From assembly GCA_025352125.1 (NCBI GenBank), contig JANXTZ010000012.1, positions 1 to 54,964 on the forward strand: a stretch of 54,964 nucleotides of DNA. Reading direction: 5' to 3'. The notes beneath the pieces are model-generated. The model was given only the letters and a program-made list of their open reading frames with translations, did not search any database and was not told the DNA's origin. Every line of letters starts with the position of its first letter. Position 1 is the first letter of the stretch. Both the position numbers and the translations under genes were made by a program. Below, one piece after another: positions 17,159 to 25,523 of this stretch. Source of the DNA: Deinococcales bacterium (GTDB lineage Bacteria > Deinococcota > Deinococci > Deinococcales > JAAFIG01).

Positions 17159-17605
17159 TTAAAGGTTTTGTGAAGCAGTTTTGATGCGGTGTTTCTCGAG
17201 CCAGGTCTGTAAAATGCTGATTGCGCTGGCTTCGTCGGTGCGCCCTTTTTCCTGACGTTTTTTGCGGCTGCTGCCCGCCAATAAGGATTGCGTGGCGATG
17301 CGTGTGGAAAAGCGTTCGTCTTGCAAAATCACGTTCAAACCTGCCGCCTCGAGTGAAGCCGCAAAACTGCGAACTTTGAGGGTTTGCGGTGAATCCGCGC
17401 CGTCGGTGCGCAGCGGCAAGCCCACAATGACACTCAGGGCGTTCTCAGCCTCGAGAAAATCCTTGACGGCTTGAACGTCCAACTCGAGCTTGCTGCGGGT
17501 GTGGTAACCCTTGGGAAAGGCGAACCGACCCTGGCTATCGCTGGCGGCAAAGCCAATGCGGGCTTCGCCAACGTCGAGGGCAATGGCGGGAAGTAAATCA
17601 CTCAT
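17159..17605 (-). CDS. ruvX: RuvX/YqgF RNase H-fold nuclease
   Basis: A 148-residue YqgF-family protein, an RNase H-like fold associated with pre-16S rRNA 5' end maturation and proposed as a Holliday junction resolvase. The conserved acidic motifs are present: ALDVGEARIGFA (Asp near 10), VIVGLPLRTDG, LQDERFST and the C-terminal TDEASAISILQTWL. Length is normal. The N-terminus overlaps the end of prmC by eight bases on the same strand, so the two genes form an operon. There is no ribosome site of its own in the overlap, which suggests coupled translation. Confidence 0.93.
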   Translation of the reverse strand: MSDLLPAIALDVGEARIGFAASDSQGRFAFPKGYHTRSKLELDVQAVKDFLEAENALSVIVGLPLRTDGADSPQTLKVRSFAASLEAAGLNVILQDERFSTRIATQSLLAGSSRKKRQEKGRTDEASAISILQTWLEKHRIKTASQNL

Positions 17606-18440
17606 GCCTTAGCTTACGGCGTGCCAGCACAAACCGTTCACGTCCGACCAGATCAGCCTCGAGCCTCAGGTCTTGCCAAAATTCAGGCTCGAGTTCGCTT
17701 GCCAGAACGTGGGCATTTCGAGGGTCAAGCTCGAGCGCCAGCAAACCACCGTCTTTCAGTTTTTGTTTGGCGGCAATCACGATCACTCGAGCCAGACTTA
17801 AGCCGTCGTTGCCGCCAAAAAGGGCTTCTTTCGGCTCGAGCTGAACCTCCACATCCAGCGTGCCGTCATCACCACTGGGCAGGTACGGCGGGTTGGCAAC
17901 AATCGCGTCAAACATCCGATCAATACCGTCCAGAATCGAGGTCTGAATGGTTTCAAGCTCGAGTTTTAAATTCATGGCATTTTTGCGCGTCAACCCGAGG
18001 GCGCTTTGGTTGATGTCGGTTGCCAAAATCTCGAGCTTGGGGCGTTCGGCTTTCAGTGCCAGGGCAATTGCGCCCGTTCCCGTACCAATGTCCACGACTT
18101 TCGCGTGTTCGTTCGGCAGTTGCTCGAGCACCAATTCGACCAACCTTTCGGTCTCAAATCGCGGAATCAAAACACCAACTCGAGCCTCAATTTTCAATCC
18201 GTAAAATTCGGTAAAGCCAATAATCCATTGCAAGGGTTCTCGAGCCTCACGGCGCACCACAAAGCCTTCAAGCTGCTCGAGTTGTAAGTCTGTCAGAACT
18301 TGCTCGGACATCAGGAACAACCCTGAGCAACTGGCATTCATGACCACCTCGAGCAACCAACTTGCGTCCGAATCTGGGCTTGGAACACCCGCCAACTCGA
18401 GGCGTTTTGTCGTTTCCCACAGGGCGTTTTTAACCCTCAT
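17598..18440 (-). CDS. prmC: peptide chain release factor N5-glutamine methyltransferase PrmC
   Basis: A 280-residue HemK/PrmC enzyme that methylates the glutamine of the GGQ motif in release factors RF1 and RF2 using S-adenosylmethionine. The N-terminal helical domain includes PLQWIIGFTEFYGLKIEARV. The methyltransferase domain shows IPRFETERLVELVL, VVDIGTGTGAIALAL (motif I) and VANPPYLP (catalytic NPPY), in the usual order and spacing. ATG 18440 gives a family-sized protein; an upstream extension in the same frame would overlap the divergent gene's promoter. It is followed by ruvX with an eight-base overlap. The C-terminal part carries several CTCGAG-encoded Leu-Glu pairs, typical of this genome. 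Confidence 0.94.
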   Translation of the reverse strand: MRVKNALWETTKRLELAGVPSPDSDASWLLEVVMNASCSGLFLMSEQVLTDLQLEQLEGFVVRREAREPLQWIIGFTEFYGLKIEARVGVLIPRFETERLVELVLEQLPNEHAKVVDIGTGTGAIALALKAERPKLEILATDINQSALGLTRKNAMNLKLELETIQTSILDGIDRMFDAIVANPPYLPSGDDGTLDVEVQLEPKEALFGGNDGLSLARVIVIAAKQKLKDGGLLALELDPRNAHVLASELEPEFWQDLRLEADLVGRERFVLARRKLRHE

Positions 18441-18497
18441 GACCGTAAATTCCAGAGACTGGGGTACACTTTTGCAATTGATTTTTGAAAGGTTTTT

Positions 18498-19667
18498 ATG
18501 ACCAAAGTTCTTCCAGATTACAACGGCGGCAGCATCCTCAACCTCGCCTCGAGCATTGCCGCGCATTTTGGTTTGAACACAGGCTATGCGCCTTTAACGC
18601 AGCCACTGCCCTTTGATGGCGTCGACCGCGTGGTGCTGTTCATTGCCGACGGTTTGGGACAAGGGCAATTGATGCGCCACATTGATGACGGCGACGCGCC
18701 AAACCTCAAAGCCTTACTTGGGCAAGATACCGTGTCAACCACCATCACCAGCGTTTTTCCCAGCACCACCATGAGCGCCGTGACCAGCATTCACATGGCG
18801 GCACCGCCCGCCAAAACGGGCTGGCTGGGTTACACGCTCTGGCTGGCGGAAGTGAACGCGGTAACGGACATGATCGCGCTTACCAACCTCGAGACTGGCA
18901 CGCAACTCGAGAATCCTGAATTCTTGAAAACCCAACTCAGCCTGACCGCAAGGCTCGAGAAGCTGGGTGTGCAATGTTTTGCCGCGCAACCAGGGGCGTA
19001 CAAGGGTTCGTTTCTCAACGATTGGTACTGGCAGGGTGCGTTTCAGGGCGGGTATTTCAGCCCCAACACGATCCCCAGCCTCGTCTCGGGTTACCCGAAA
19101 ATGGAAGCGCCGCAGTACATTTGCGCCTATTACCCCGATTACGACACGGTCTGTCACAAGCATGGACCTGGCAGCAAGCACGCCAGCGACGAAATTGCAG
19201 CACTCGATTTGTGTGTCGCCAGACTCTTGAAGACGCTTCCCAGAGACGGCAAAACGCTCTTCATCCTGACCGCCGACCACGGACAGCGCGACCTCGACCC
19301 GAAAAAAGTGGTGCATCTCGAGCGTGACAAGATTTTGCGCACCATGTTGCGCGGTGCGCCGGCAGGTGAGCGCCTCTCGAGGTATTTTCGGGTGCAGGAC
19401 GGGATGATCGAGGAACTCGAGGAATATTTGAAACCCCATGCGCAAACCATGAGGACACCCGAGGCTTGGGAGACGGGTTTGTTTGGCGCAAAACCTGAAC
19501 TCGAGACGTTTAAAACCCGAGTTGGCGACTTGATTGCCGTCGCACATGACGGCATTCAATTCAACTGGACTTTTGCGGGTCGCAAGACCGCCTCGACCTT
19601 GCTGGGGGCGCACGGCGGCTGGTCGAGTGCCGAGATGCTCGTGCCTGTGATTGGGTTGCGGGTTTAA
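18498..19667 (+). CDS. alkaline phosphatase superfamily hydrolase (nucleotide pyrophosphatase/phosphodiesterase type)
   Basis: A 389-residue cytoplasmic-looking member of the type I phosphodiesterase/nucleotide pyrophosphatase family. Metal and nucleophile regions are visible: FIADGLGQGQL (first Asp, near 49), a Thr/Ser-rich SVFPSTTMSAVTSIHM (nucleophile Thr near 86), YYPDYDTVCHKHGPGS (second Asp and His) and LTADHGQRDLDP (Asp-His pair near 257), with a final GAHGG His. No signal peptide is seen, unlike most secreted family members. It is divergent from prmC with 57 bases between starts. The likely reaction is metal-dependent hydrolysis of a phosphodiester or pyrophosphate; the substrate is unknown. 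Confidence 0.85.
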   Translation: MTKVLPDYNGGSILNLASSIAAHFGLNTGYAPLTQPLPFDGVDRVVLFIADGLGQGQLMRHIDDGDAPNLKALLGQDTVSTTITSVFPSTTMSAVTSIHMAAPPAKTGWLGYTLWLAEVNAVTDMIALTNLETGTQLENPEFLKTQLSLTARLEKLGVQCFAAQPGAYKGSFLNDWYWQGAFQGGYFSPNTIPSLVSGYPKMEAPQYICAYYPDYDTVCHKHGPGSKHASDEIAALDLCVARLLKTLPRDGKTLFILTADHGQRDLDPKKVVHLERDKILRTMLRGAPAGERLSRYFRVQDGMIEELEEYLKPHAQTMRTPEAWETGLFGAKPELETFKTRVGDLIAVAHDGIQFNWTFAGRKTASTLLGAHGGWSSAEMLVPVIGLRV

Positions 19668-19701
19668 ACCTCGAGCCAAACAGTTTGTTAGTTTTTTGTA
19701 A

Positions 19702-19725
19702 GTCACTACCGAGTAGCATAGTGAC
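19702..19725 (+). promoter_or_regulatory. inverted repeat GTCACTA-N10-TAGTGAC, possible operator
   Basis: Perfect 7-bp arms, 10-base spacer containing TAGCA, 29 bases before the start of the coiled-coil gene. The overlap with a possible TAGCAT -10 box suggests repressor binding. The regulator is unknown. Confidence 0.45.
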
Positions 19726-19754
19726 GGGATGTTGAATTCCAAGGAGAAACCCAA

Positions 19755-20132
19755 ATGGGACTGTTAGAGAGCCTGAAAAAGAATTTATCCAAAAGTTATG
19801 AATTTGCCAAAGAAAAAGGCGAACTTGGCGCTCGGGTTGCCCGAGTGCGGCTCGATATTCTCAACCTCAACCGCGAGCGCGACGTGTTGTTTGCACGCCT
19901 TGGGCGCAGTTATTATTTTGGACGCAACGACTCGAGCGCTTTGGAGCCAATCGTGCGCGAACTCGAGCGGGTTCATGCGACCATCCGTGACCGTGAAAGC
20001 GTGCTGGCGCAACTCTTGCAACCCGCGCCAGCACAATTGCCTGTTCTGGTCGGCAACGATGAAATCCAAACTGACGATTTTGCGGCTGAAAAATTTACTG
20101 AAACCGAACAAAACTCCGAAGCGCAAGCTTGA
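19755..20132 (+). CDS. small coiled-coil protein of unknown function
   Basis: A 125-residue soluble protein, almost all helical in the first 90 residues with heptad-like spacing of Leu/Val/Ile (KEKGELGARVARVRLDILNL, about 19-38) and a short GRSYYFGRND interruption. An acidic, disordered C-terminal tail follows. ATG 19755 has AAGGAG nine bases upstream. The shape resembles small DUF-type proteins with an interrupted helical hairpin seen near cell-envelope genes, but I do not recognise a named family. It stands alone, with its own palindromic control site upstream, and is convergent with modB. Confidence 0.6.
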   Translation: MGLLESLKKNLSKSYEFAKEKGELGARVARVRLDILNLNRERDVLFARLGRSYYFGRNDSSALEPIVRELERVHATIRDRESVLAQLLQPAPAQLPVLVGNDEIQTDDFAAEKFTETEQNSEAQA

Positions 20133-20152
20133 AAATGATTGAACCTCGAGTT

Positions 20153-20962
20153 TTAAAAGCTGCGATTTTTGGTCAGCACCCGCACCATAAACAGCAAGCC
20201 AAAAGCCACAAAGACCATCACCGCCGACAAGACCAGGGCGGGATTTAAATCACTCTCCAGCGCCGCATAAATCGAGAGGGTGATCGTGCGGGTGCTGCCG
20301 ATGAGTGATCCTGCAAACAAGATGGTCGCGCCAAACTCGCCCAGCGCCCGCGCCCAGGTCAGCACCAGACCCTCGAGCAAGAAGGCGAACGAGAGCTTCC
20401 AGGTGATGAACCCAAAGACTTGAAGGTTGGAAGCGCCGTCAATGCGTGCCGCGTCTTCAATGTCACGGTCCACCGCCATGAATCCAGCTTTGGCGGCACG
20501 AATAAAAAACGGTGCGCTGGCAAAAAGCTGTGCCATGACCACGGCGGCGGGACTGAATGCCAACGAAATCCCAGCCATCTCGAGCGGCGCACCCAACAAG
20601 CCTTGACGCCCGAAAGTCAGCAGCAAGCCCACCCCAGCCACCACGGGCGGCAGGACAATCGGCAAATCGAGCAGCGTGTCGAGCAGCGTGTGACCAAGGA
20701 AGCGGTACCGTGCCAGCAAATACGCCACGGGCGTTCCCAGAATCACAGTCAAACCCAACGTGATTGCCGTCGTCACCAAACTGACCCGCAATGCCTCTAG
20801 CACCACCGGATTCAGCCATGCTCCAGCAAACCCCGCACCCACGCCGCGCTCGAGCACCACCAGGGTTGGCAGCAGCAAAAATGCAATCAGCACCAGGCTT
20901 GCCACGATGGGCAGTACCGGCAGGGGATTGGCGGTGGATGGTTTTGGCTTTCTGAAACTCAC
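20153..20962 (-). CDS. modB: molybdate ABC transporter permease
   Basis: A 269-residue permease with about six spans. The EAA-type cytoplasmic loop (FMAVDRDIEDAARIDGASNL, about 169-188) and the ALGEFGATILFAGSL segment near 217-231 are characteristic of ModB/CysT-type oxyanion permeases. The molybdate assignment rests on the upstream binding protein ModA, 64 bases away on the same strand. The expected ATPase ModC is absent: the next gene downstream is convergent. Either ModC is encoded elsewhere or another ATPase serves the permease. Confidence 0.9.
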   Translation of the reverse strand: MSFRKPKPSTANPLPVLPIVASLVLIAFLLLPTLVVLERGVGAGFAGAWLNPVVLEALRVSLVTTAITLGLTVILGTPVAYLLARYRFLGHTLLDTLLDLPIVLPPVVAGVGLLLTFGRQGLLGAPLEMAGISLAFSPAAVVMAQLFASAPFFIRAAKAGFMAVDRDIEDAARIDGASNLQVFGFITWKLSFAFLLEGLVLTWARALGEFGATILFAGSLIGSTRTITLSIYAALESDLNPALVLSAVMVFVAFGLLFMVRVLTKNRSF

Positions 20963-21026
20963 GCTCGTTTATCATGCCATTGATTGCTCGAGCTTCAAGC
21001 GCGAGGTCTGAAAGCAATCGCTGGCT

Positions 21027-21827
21027 TTAGGGAAGTTTACTGCCAGCCACGGGTAAAAACCCCCATTTGCCAAGAATGGCTTGCCCGTCTCTCGAGAGCA
21101 CAAAGTCTGTAAATGCTTTCGCGGCGTCCATGTTGCTCGAGTTTTTCAGGATACCAATTGGGTATTTGGCGACCACGTTGTAACGCGCTGGAATGGCAAT
21201 CTGAATCACGGTCGAAGCAAGGCTTGGGGTGACATCGGTGGTGTAAACCACGCCCGCGTCCGCCTCGCCGAGTTGTACTTTGAGCGCCACCTGACGGACG
21301 TTGGTTTCCTCGGAGACGACGTTTTTCAAGACTCGAGCCGTGTAATCCGCACCAAATTTATTTGATTTTCCAAGGGTCTCAAGAATCTGACGGGTGTACT
21401 GTCCAACGGGAACGGTTTTGTCGGCAATCACCAGTTTGACCCCGGGTTTTGCAAGGTCGGACAGCGTTTTGACGTTGCCTGCGCCTTTTTTGGGCACAAT
21501 CACCACCAAACGGTTTTTGGTAAAAATAGTGCCGCTCGAGATCAGACCAGCTTTCACAAGTGGGTCAAACTGGGCATTGTTCGCACTGGCATACACATCG
21601 GCTTTCGCACCATTCTCGAGTTGGGTGCGCAAGACCTGCGACCCTGCGAATTGGAAATTGGTTTTGCCGCCCATTTTGGCATCGAACGCCTTGCCGATTT
21701 CGGTGAACGAATCGGTCAAGCTGGCGGCGGCAAAGACGGTTAAATTTGTGCCCTGCTGCCCCGAAACGGGCGCGAAAAACAACGCACTCAGGACGGCTGG
21801 AATGAACAACGGTTTGATTTTGCGCAC
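21027..21827 (-). CDS. modA: molybdate-binding periplasmic protein
   Basis: A 266-residue binding protein with a signal peptide (LFIPAVLSALFFAPVSGQQ). Family hallmarks are VFAAASLTDSFTEIGKAF near residue 30 (anion-contacting Ser), FQFAGSQVLRTQLENGAKAD, VYASANNAQFDPL, and VGQYTRQILETLG. It delivers molybdate or tungstate to ModB immediately downstream. Molybdate is required for molybdopterin enzymes. Length and order are standard. No molybdate riboswitch or ModE-type palindrome is evident in the 22 bases separating it from the copper operon. Confidence 0.93.
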   Translation of the reverse strand: MRKIKPLFIPAVLSALFFAPVSGQQGTNLTVFAAASLTDSFTEIGKAFDAKMGGKTNFQFAGSQVLRTQLENGAKADVYASANNAQFDPLVKAGLISSGTIFTKNRLVVIVPKKGAGNVKTLSDLAKPGVKLVIADKTVPVGQYTRQILETLGKSNKFGADYTARVLKNVVSEETNVRQVALKVQLGEADAGVVYTTDVTPSLASTVIQIAIPARYNVVAKYPIGILKNSSNMDAAKAFTDFVLSRDGQAILGKWGFLPVAGSKLP

Positions 21828-21849
21828 AAAAACTCCTTTTGACTGAACT

Positions 21850-23055
21850 CTATTTTGCCTCGAGTAAAATCTTGGCTCTGGCTCCAGACCATTTTAAAAT
21901 CACCAGATGCTCGCCCGTCATGCCAAAAATGCCTTTTGCATGGTATTTCCCGTCACTTGATCGCTCAACTTTCATGACATCTGGGGTCATGGTGTGGCTG
22001 GTGGACTCGAGTGTGGCATCAATTCGGGCGTCTGGGGAAAGCTCAAAACCTTTATCGCCAAGAATTTCAAACTCGAGGTTGACCCCGCCAATGACGGTTG
22101 GTGTGGCGGTGCCAGTCAACGTCCAAGGCGCAACGCGTTGACTAAAATTCTGGGTTGCCGCAAGTTGCACGCCCCGTTCTGGCGGTGAAATTGTGGACAA
22201 ATTGCTCGAGGCGAGCATGACAAATCCCAGCAATGCCGTCTCGAGCCTCAAGATGCCCCAAAACCGTGTGAAATTGGCGTTGTTGGGTTTTTGCCGCATT
22301 TGCGGCAGCATGACAAAACGGTTGATTGCCGCCAGCGCAACGATCACGGCGACCACCGCCAATTTCAGCACCAGCGCTTGACCGTACTGGGTTTCAATCA
22401 GCAATTCTGGGTCCCAGAGGCGAATCAAGCCCGTGTAAACGCCAGTCAAGGTCAGCGCGATCACCGTACCCAGTCCAACGCTCGAGACCCGCTCGAGCAG
22501 GTTCAAGGTGTCTTGTGAGGCTTTTGGACGCAGGTTAAAAGCCGTGAACGCCACGGCGCTGACCCAAGCCGTCATGGCAGCCAGATGAATCACATCGGCA
22601 ACAATCGGCAACACCTCGGCTCGAGCGCCCGCATGGGAGGTAAAACTGATCGTGACCAGAATTCCAACGCACAACAACCCGTGGGCGATTTGATCCAGCA
22701 ACTTGCCATTCAATTTGCCAAACTCGAACCACTCTTTTTGCGCAACCAACCCCACCCACCACAACGCCGCCGTCATCGCCACCCGTGCCAGCGTCGCCCG
22801 TCCGTGTCTCGAGGTAGTCATGTACGCCCCGTACAGATACGGGTTCAGTTCCAACAATGCCCTGTAGGCGGTCACGCCAACCTCGAGCAAACTGGCAACA
22901 ATCAACAAGATTGCCCCCGCATGATGCACCAAGCGCATGAATCTCGAGGGTGAAGCAGGGGAGAGGTAGCGCTGATAGCTGCTCGAGCCGATCAGACAGA
23001 CCGCCCCGACGAAGAAGGCGAGACGGAAGAGCAGTGGCAGGTAATCGTTATTCAT
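21850..23055 (-). CDS. CopD-type copper membrane protein fused to YtkA-like domain
   Basis: A 401-residue protein with eight or more membrane spans over residues 1-290, matching the CopD/PcoD copper-import fold: histidine-bearing spans such as MRLVHHAGAILLIV and ISFTSHAGARAEVLPIVADV. A C-terminal extracytoplasmic domain of about 100 residues (SHTMTPDVMKVERSSDGKYH) resembles YtkA, a CopC-like beta sandwich often linked to copper delivery. ATG 23055 starts directly in the first membrane span; upstream codons would overlap copC. It is last in the DUF2946-YcnI-CopC-CopC operon. Function inferred: copper uptake into the cytoplasm or the cytochrome oxidase assembly route. Confidence 0.82.
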   Translation of the reverse strand: MNNDYLPLLFRLAFFVGAVCLIGSSSYQRYLSPASPSRFMRLVHHAGAILLIVASLLEVGVTAYRALLELNPYLYGAYMTTSRHGRATLARVAMTAALWWVGLVAQKEWFEFGKLNGKLLDQIAHGLLCVGILVTISFTSHAGARAEVLPIVADVIHLAAMTAWVSAVAFTAFNLRPKASQDTLNLLERVSSVGLGTVIALTLTGVYTGLIRLWDPELLIETQYGQALVLKLAVVAVIVALAAINRFVMLPQMRQKPNNANFTRFWGILRLETALLGFVMLASSNLSTISPPERGVQLAATQNFSQRVAPWTLTGTATPTVIGGVNLEFEILGDKGFELSPDARIDATLESTSHTMTPDVMKVERSSDGKYHAKGIFGMTGEHLVILKWSGARAKILLEAK

Positions 23056-23098
23056 CAAATCCAATTCAGCATAACGGGTTTGTTTCTCGAGAGGTGAC

Positions 23099-23539
23099 TC
23101 AGGGCTTGAATTGAAACCACAAATTGCCCGAAACCGTGTGGGTGTCCGTGCCAAGCAAACGCCACATGACCACATAAACCCCAGGCTTTAAACCAGGTTT
23201 TAAGTTCACCGAAATTTTGGTGGTTTCATCGGCTTCACCCTCAAAGCCCGTGTCGGCTCGAGCGCTGGCATCATTTTTTTTCATGGTCAGCTTGTCCGCA
23301 AGCGCATCGGCTTCAGCCTCGAGTTTTTCGCTGTCCTTGGATGTGGTGATCAGCTTGTAGACTTTAAAGGTGCTAAATTTCGTGACCAGCCCTTCATCAA
23401 ACTCGAGCTTGACGGCTTTGGGCATGACTTTGATGATCTCGCCGTCTTTGGGGCTGGATTTTTTGACTTTGGAATGTGCGAACGCAATTCCAACGAGGGC
23501 GAGACTGGCGGCGAGGACAAGTAAAATCACTTTTTTCAT
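23099..23539 (-). CDS. copC: CopC-family periplasmic copper-binding protein
   Basis: A 146-residue protein with a signal peptide ending LVGIAFA before His (AHSKVKKSSPKDG). In CopC the mature N-terminal His, plus an Asp and a His near the C-terminus, form a Cu(II) site; the matching TDTHTVSG is present at about 133-140. An extra charged helix-like insert (SEKLEAEADALADKLTMKK) is not part of classical CopC. It sits between a second CopC and CopD, 43 bases before the latter. Role: carrying Cu(II) in the periplasm, probably to CopD. Confidence 0.87.
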   Translation of the reverse strand: MKKVILLVLAASLALVGIAFAHSKVKKSSPKDGEIIKVMPKAVKLEFDEGLVTKFSTFKVYKLITTSKDSEKLEAEADALADKLTMKKNDASARADTGFEGEADETTKISVNLKPGLKPGVYVVMWRLLGTDTHTVSGNLWFQFKP

Positions 23540-23549
23540 GGCACTCCTT

Positions 23550-23993
23550 TTAGTGGCTCGAGAGGCTAAACGTGAAAAAATCTTGCGTGATGTGCGTGTC
23601 CACGCTCAAAACGCGGTACATCACGACGTAAATGCCTGATTTCAGATTCAGCTTCAGTTTGAGTTTTACCAATGCGGCTTCGCTGGCGGTGGTTTCAAGT
23701 CCATCGTCGGCGCGTTTTGTCAAGTCATTCTTGAGCGCCAAAACCCGAGTCACCAACGCCTGCGCCTCAAGTTTTAGTTTCGCGCCGTCTGTGGTTTTCG
23801 TCTCGAGCTTGTAGACTTTAAAGCTCGAAAACCCAATCTCGAGCGGCTCTGAAAACCCGAGGATCAAATTTTCAGGCATGGTTTTTAAGATACTGTTGGC
23901 AAGAATTGAACTGCTGGACAAATACGAATGCGCCAGCACAACCCCAGCCAGCAAAAAGCTGACCAAGGTTGCAGTGAAAATTCTCGAGTTCAT
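23550..23993 (-). CDS. second CopC-family copper-binding protein
   Basis: A 147-residue relative of the next gene with a signal peptide (FTATLVSFLLAGVVLA) and mature His (AHSYLSSSS). The terminal SVDTHITQDFFTF keeps the Asp and His of the Cu(II) site but lacks the Ser-Gly that usually follows. It carries the same inserted charged helix (KLKLEAQALVTRVLALKNDL) as its neighbour, so the two are tandem duplicates that have diverged. The start codon lies right next to the upstream ycnI-like stop. Similar role expected. Confidence 0.82.
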   Translation of the reverse strand: MNSRIFTATLVSFLLAGVVLAHSYLSSSSILANSILKTMPENLILGFSEPLEIGFSSFKVYKLETKTTDGAKLKLEAQALVTRVLALKNDLTKRADDGLETTASEAALVKLKLKLNLKSGIYVVMYRVLSVDTHITQDFFTFSLSSH

Positions 23994-24455
23994 TTACTTG
24001 ATTTCGACCCGTGATGCGGGCGTTTTGCCCTTGGGGTCTTCATCTTCCCACTTCACGACGCTGCCATCGCTGTAAGTCTGGTAAACCTTAAAAAGAAGCG
24101 TGGTCGGTTGGACTGGGTTTTTGGCGCTGAACAAGAAGCGTTGAAATTCTTGCTGTCCAATTTTGCCCTTCCAGGTGACGGTTGTAACAATGCCGTCCGC
24201 ATTTTTTTCGACGCTGCGATCAAACCCAACCAGCGCTTGAAACGTCGAAATGGTCAAGCCTGTCGGCACAAACAATTTGACCTCGGTGGTGTCAAGGGGT
24301 TTTTCGGTTGGGACTTGCAGACGGTACGTTTCATACGATCCTGCCTTGGATTCTGATAAACCCATGTCAGATTTGACGGTGGCGTGCGCCAAAACCACAG
24401 AAGCCAAAGTTGCTGTCAAAAGACCAGCCAGTGCCACAAAATACTTTTTCATCAA
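23994..24455 (-). CDS. YcnI/DUF1775 copper-associated periplasmic protein
   Basis: A 153-residue protein with a signal peptide (MMKKYFVALAGLLTATLASV) and mature AHATVKSD. YcnI proteins use the mature N-terminal His and a conserved Trp to bind Cu(II); the His is present, and a TWKGKIGQQEFQRFLFSAK stretch supplies the family's typical Trp and 'F-x-F' pattern. Two Met codons are possible at the start. It lies between DUF2946 and the CopC genes in one minus-strand operon, a well-known partnership in copper acquisition. Confidence 0.85.
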   Translation of the reverse strand: MMKKYFVALAGLLTATLASVVLAHATVKSDMGLSESKAGSYETYRLQVPTEKPLDTTEVKLFVPTGLTISTFQALVGFDRSVEKNADGIVTTVTWKGKIGQQEFQRFLFSAKNPVQPTTLLFKVYQTYSDGSVVKWEDEDPKGKTPASRVEIK

Positions 24456-24507
24456 TACCCCTTTTCAGCTCGAGAAAACCTCGAGTGCGAGCGCTCAAAA
24501 CCGAATT

Positions 24508-24900
24508 TCAAACCAAAAAAGTTTGAACTGGTGGCGCTCGAGGGGCGGCAAGTTGGAACTGAAAAAGGTTGTGATTCAGTTGATGTTGAAGCTCGAGTTT
24601 GAGGGTTTGACTGACACTCAAACGTGACAAGTAAAATTTATTTGGAACGCCAGAAGCCAGCGCGGGCGCAAAACAAAATTGGCAGTGTTCGTGAACATGG
24701 TTTTTGTCGCTCGGGTTTTGCGAATCTGACTTGCCCGTGCATTCACTCAAGCCGTGATGGTGCACCATTGTGAACATTGATGCCGACTCGAGGAAGGCAT
24801 TCGTTCCCAAAAAAACGATCAACACCGCCAACGCAAAAGGCACAACCCGAGCGCGGATTAAGCGCTCGAGTTGACGCAAATGACGGCGGCGGAACTTCAT
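24508..24900 (-). CDS. DUF2946-like small membrane protein
   Basis: A 130-residue protein with one N-terminal hydrophobic span (VVPFALAVLIVFLGTNAFLE), then a His/Cys cluster: MVHHHGLSECTG and HVHEHCQFCFAPA. The HxHCxFC arrangement is the recognisable feature of DUF2946, found with copper or TonB-receptor genes. It is the first gene of the copper operon, 52 bases before ycnI. Function inferred: extracytoplasmic metal binding. The region upstream to 24937 holds no clear metal-responsive operator that I can name. Confidence 0.7.
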   Translation of the reverse strand: MKFRRRHLRQLERLIRARVVPFALAVLIVFLGTNAFLESASMFTMVHHHGLSECTGKSDSQNPSDKNHVHEHCQFCFAPALASGVPNKFYLSRLSVSQTLKLELQHQLNHNLFQFQLAAPRAPPVQTFLV

Positions 24901-24937
24901 TGAAACAGTCTACGTGCCAAAACTGAGAACAGATGAA

Positions 24938-25492
24938 TTAAAACTCGAATCCAGCATAAATATCCTCGAGTGACAAACTCATGCCCAAACATGGAATCTC
25001 GATTTCGCCGTGATTCTCAAGGAATTCAACACGCCAACCAAGTTCATCGCGTTTGTAGATGGTCACAAATTTGCGATCTTGACGGATCAGCACGTAACGC
25101 GAGAGGCTAGCCAGTTGCAGGTATTCTTGAACTTTGTCTTCTGTGTCGGTTAATTCAGTGCTGTTCGATAAAACCTCGAATAATGCGCAAGGATTAAAAA
25201 CCAAATATTCATCGTTGTTGTCTTCGCAAGTCACGATCACATCGGGGTAGCGGTAATTTGAACCCCAAGTCCGAAGCTTGATACCTTCCATGAATACGCT
25301 ACAATCTTTGGCTTCGGCAACATCCGCGAGCAAGCGCAGAATTTTACTGGTGATTTTGTTATGTCGTTTTTTCTCACCTGCCATCGCCAGAAGTTCGCCA
25401 TTCACAAATTCGTGCCGTGTGCTCGAGCTTTTCTCAAACTCGAGGTACTCGTTTTCACTCATGGTTTTGGGTTTTTCGAGCAGGGCGGTCAT
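24938..25492 (-). CDS. Uma2 family (DUF820) putative restriction-endonuclease-fold protein
   Basis: A 184-residue protein of the Uma2/DUF820 family, which has a PD-(D/E)XK nuclease fold of unknown biological role and is multiplied in Deinococcota and Cyanobacteria. Visible are the ARHEFVNGELLAMAG-like start (TRHEFVNGELLAMAG, about 25-39), YRYPDVIVTCEDNN (the PD pair near 77) and LFEVLSNSTELTDTEDKVQE (E-x-x-S). ATG 25492 gives the standard family N-terminus MTALLEKPKTMSENEY. It is a single gene between the copper operon and a small hypothetical gene. Confidence 0.85.
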   Translation of the reverse strand: MTALLEKPKTMSENEYLEFEKSSSTRHEFVNGELLAMAGEKKRHNKITSKILRLLADVAEAKDCSVFMEGIKLRTWGSNYRYPDVIVTCEDNNDEYLVFNPCALFEVLSNSTELTDTEDKVQEYLQLASLSRYVLIRQDRKFVTIYKRDELGWRVEFLENHGEIEIPCLGMSLSLEDIYAGFEF

Positions 25493-25523
25493 GATTGAAA
25501 TTGTAGCAGTTTTTAACTCAGTT

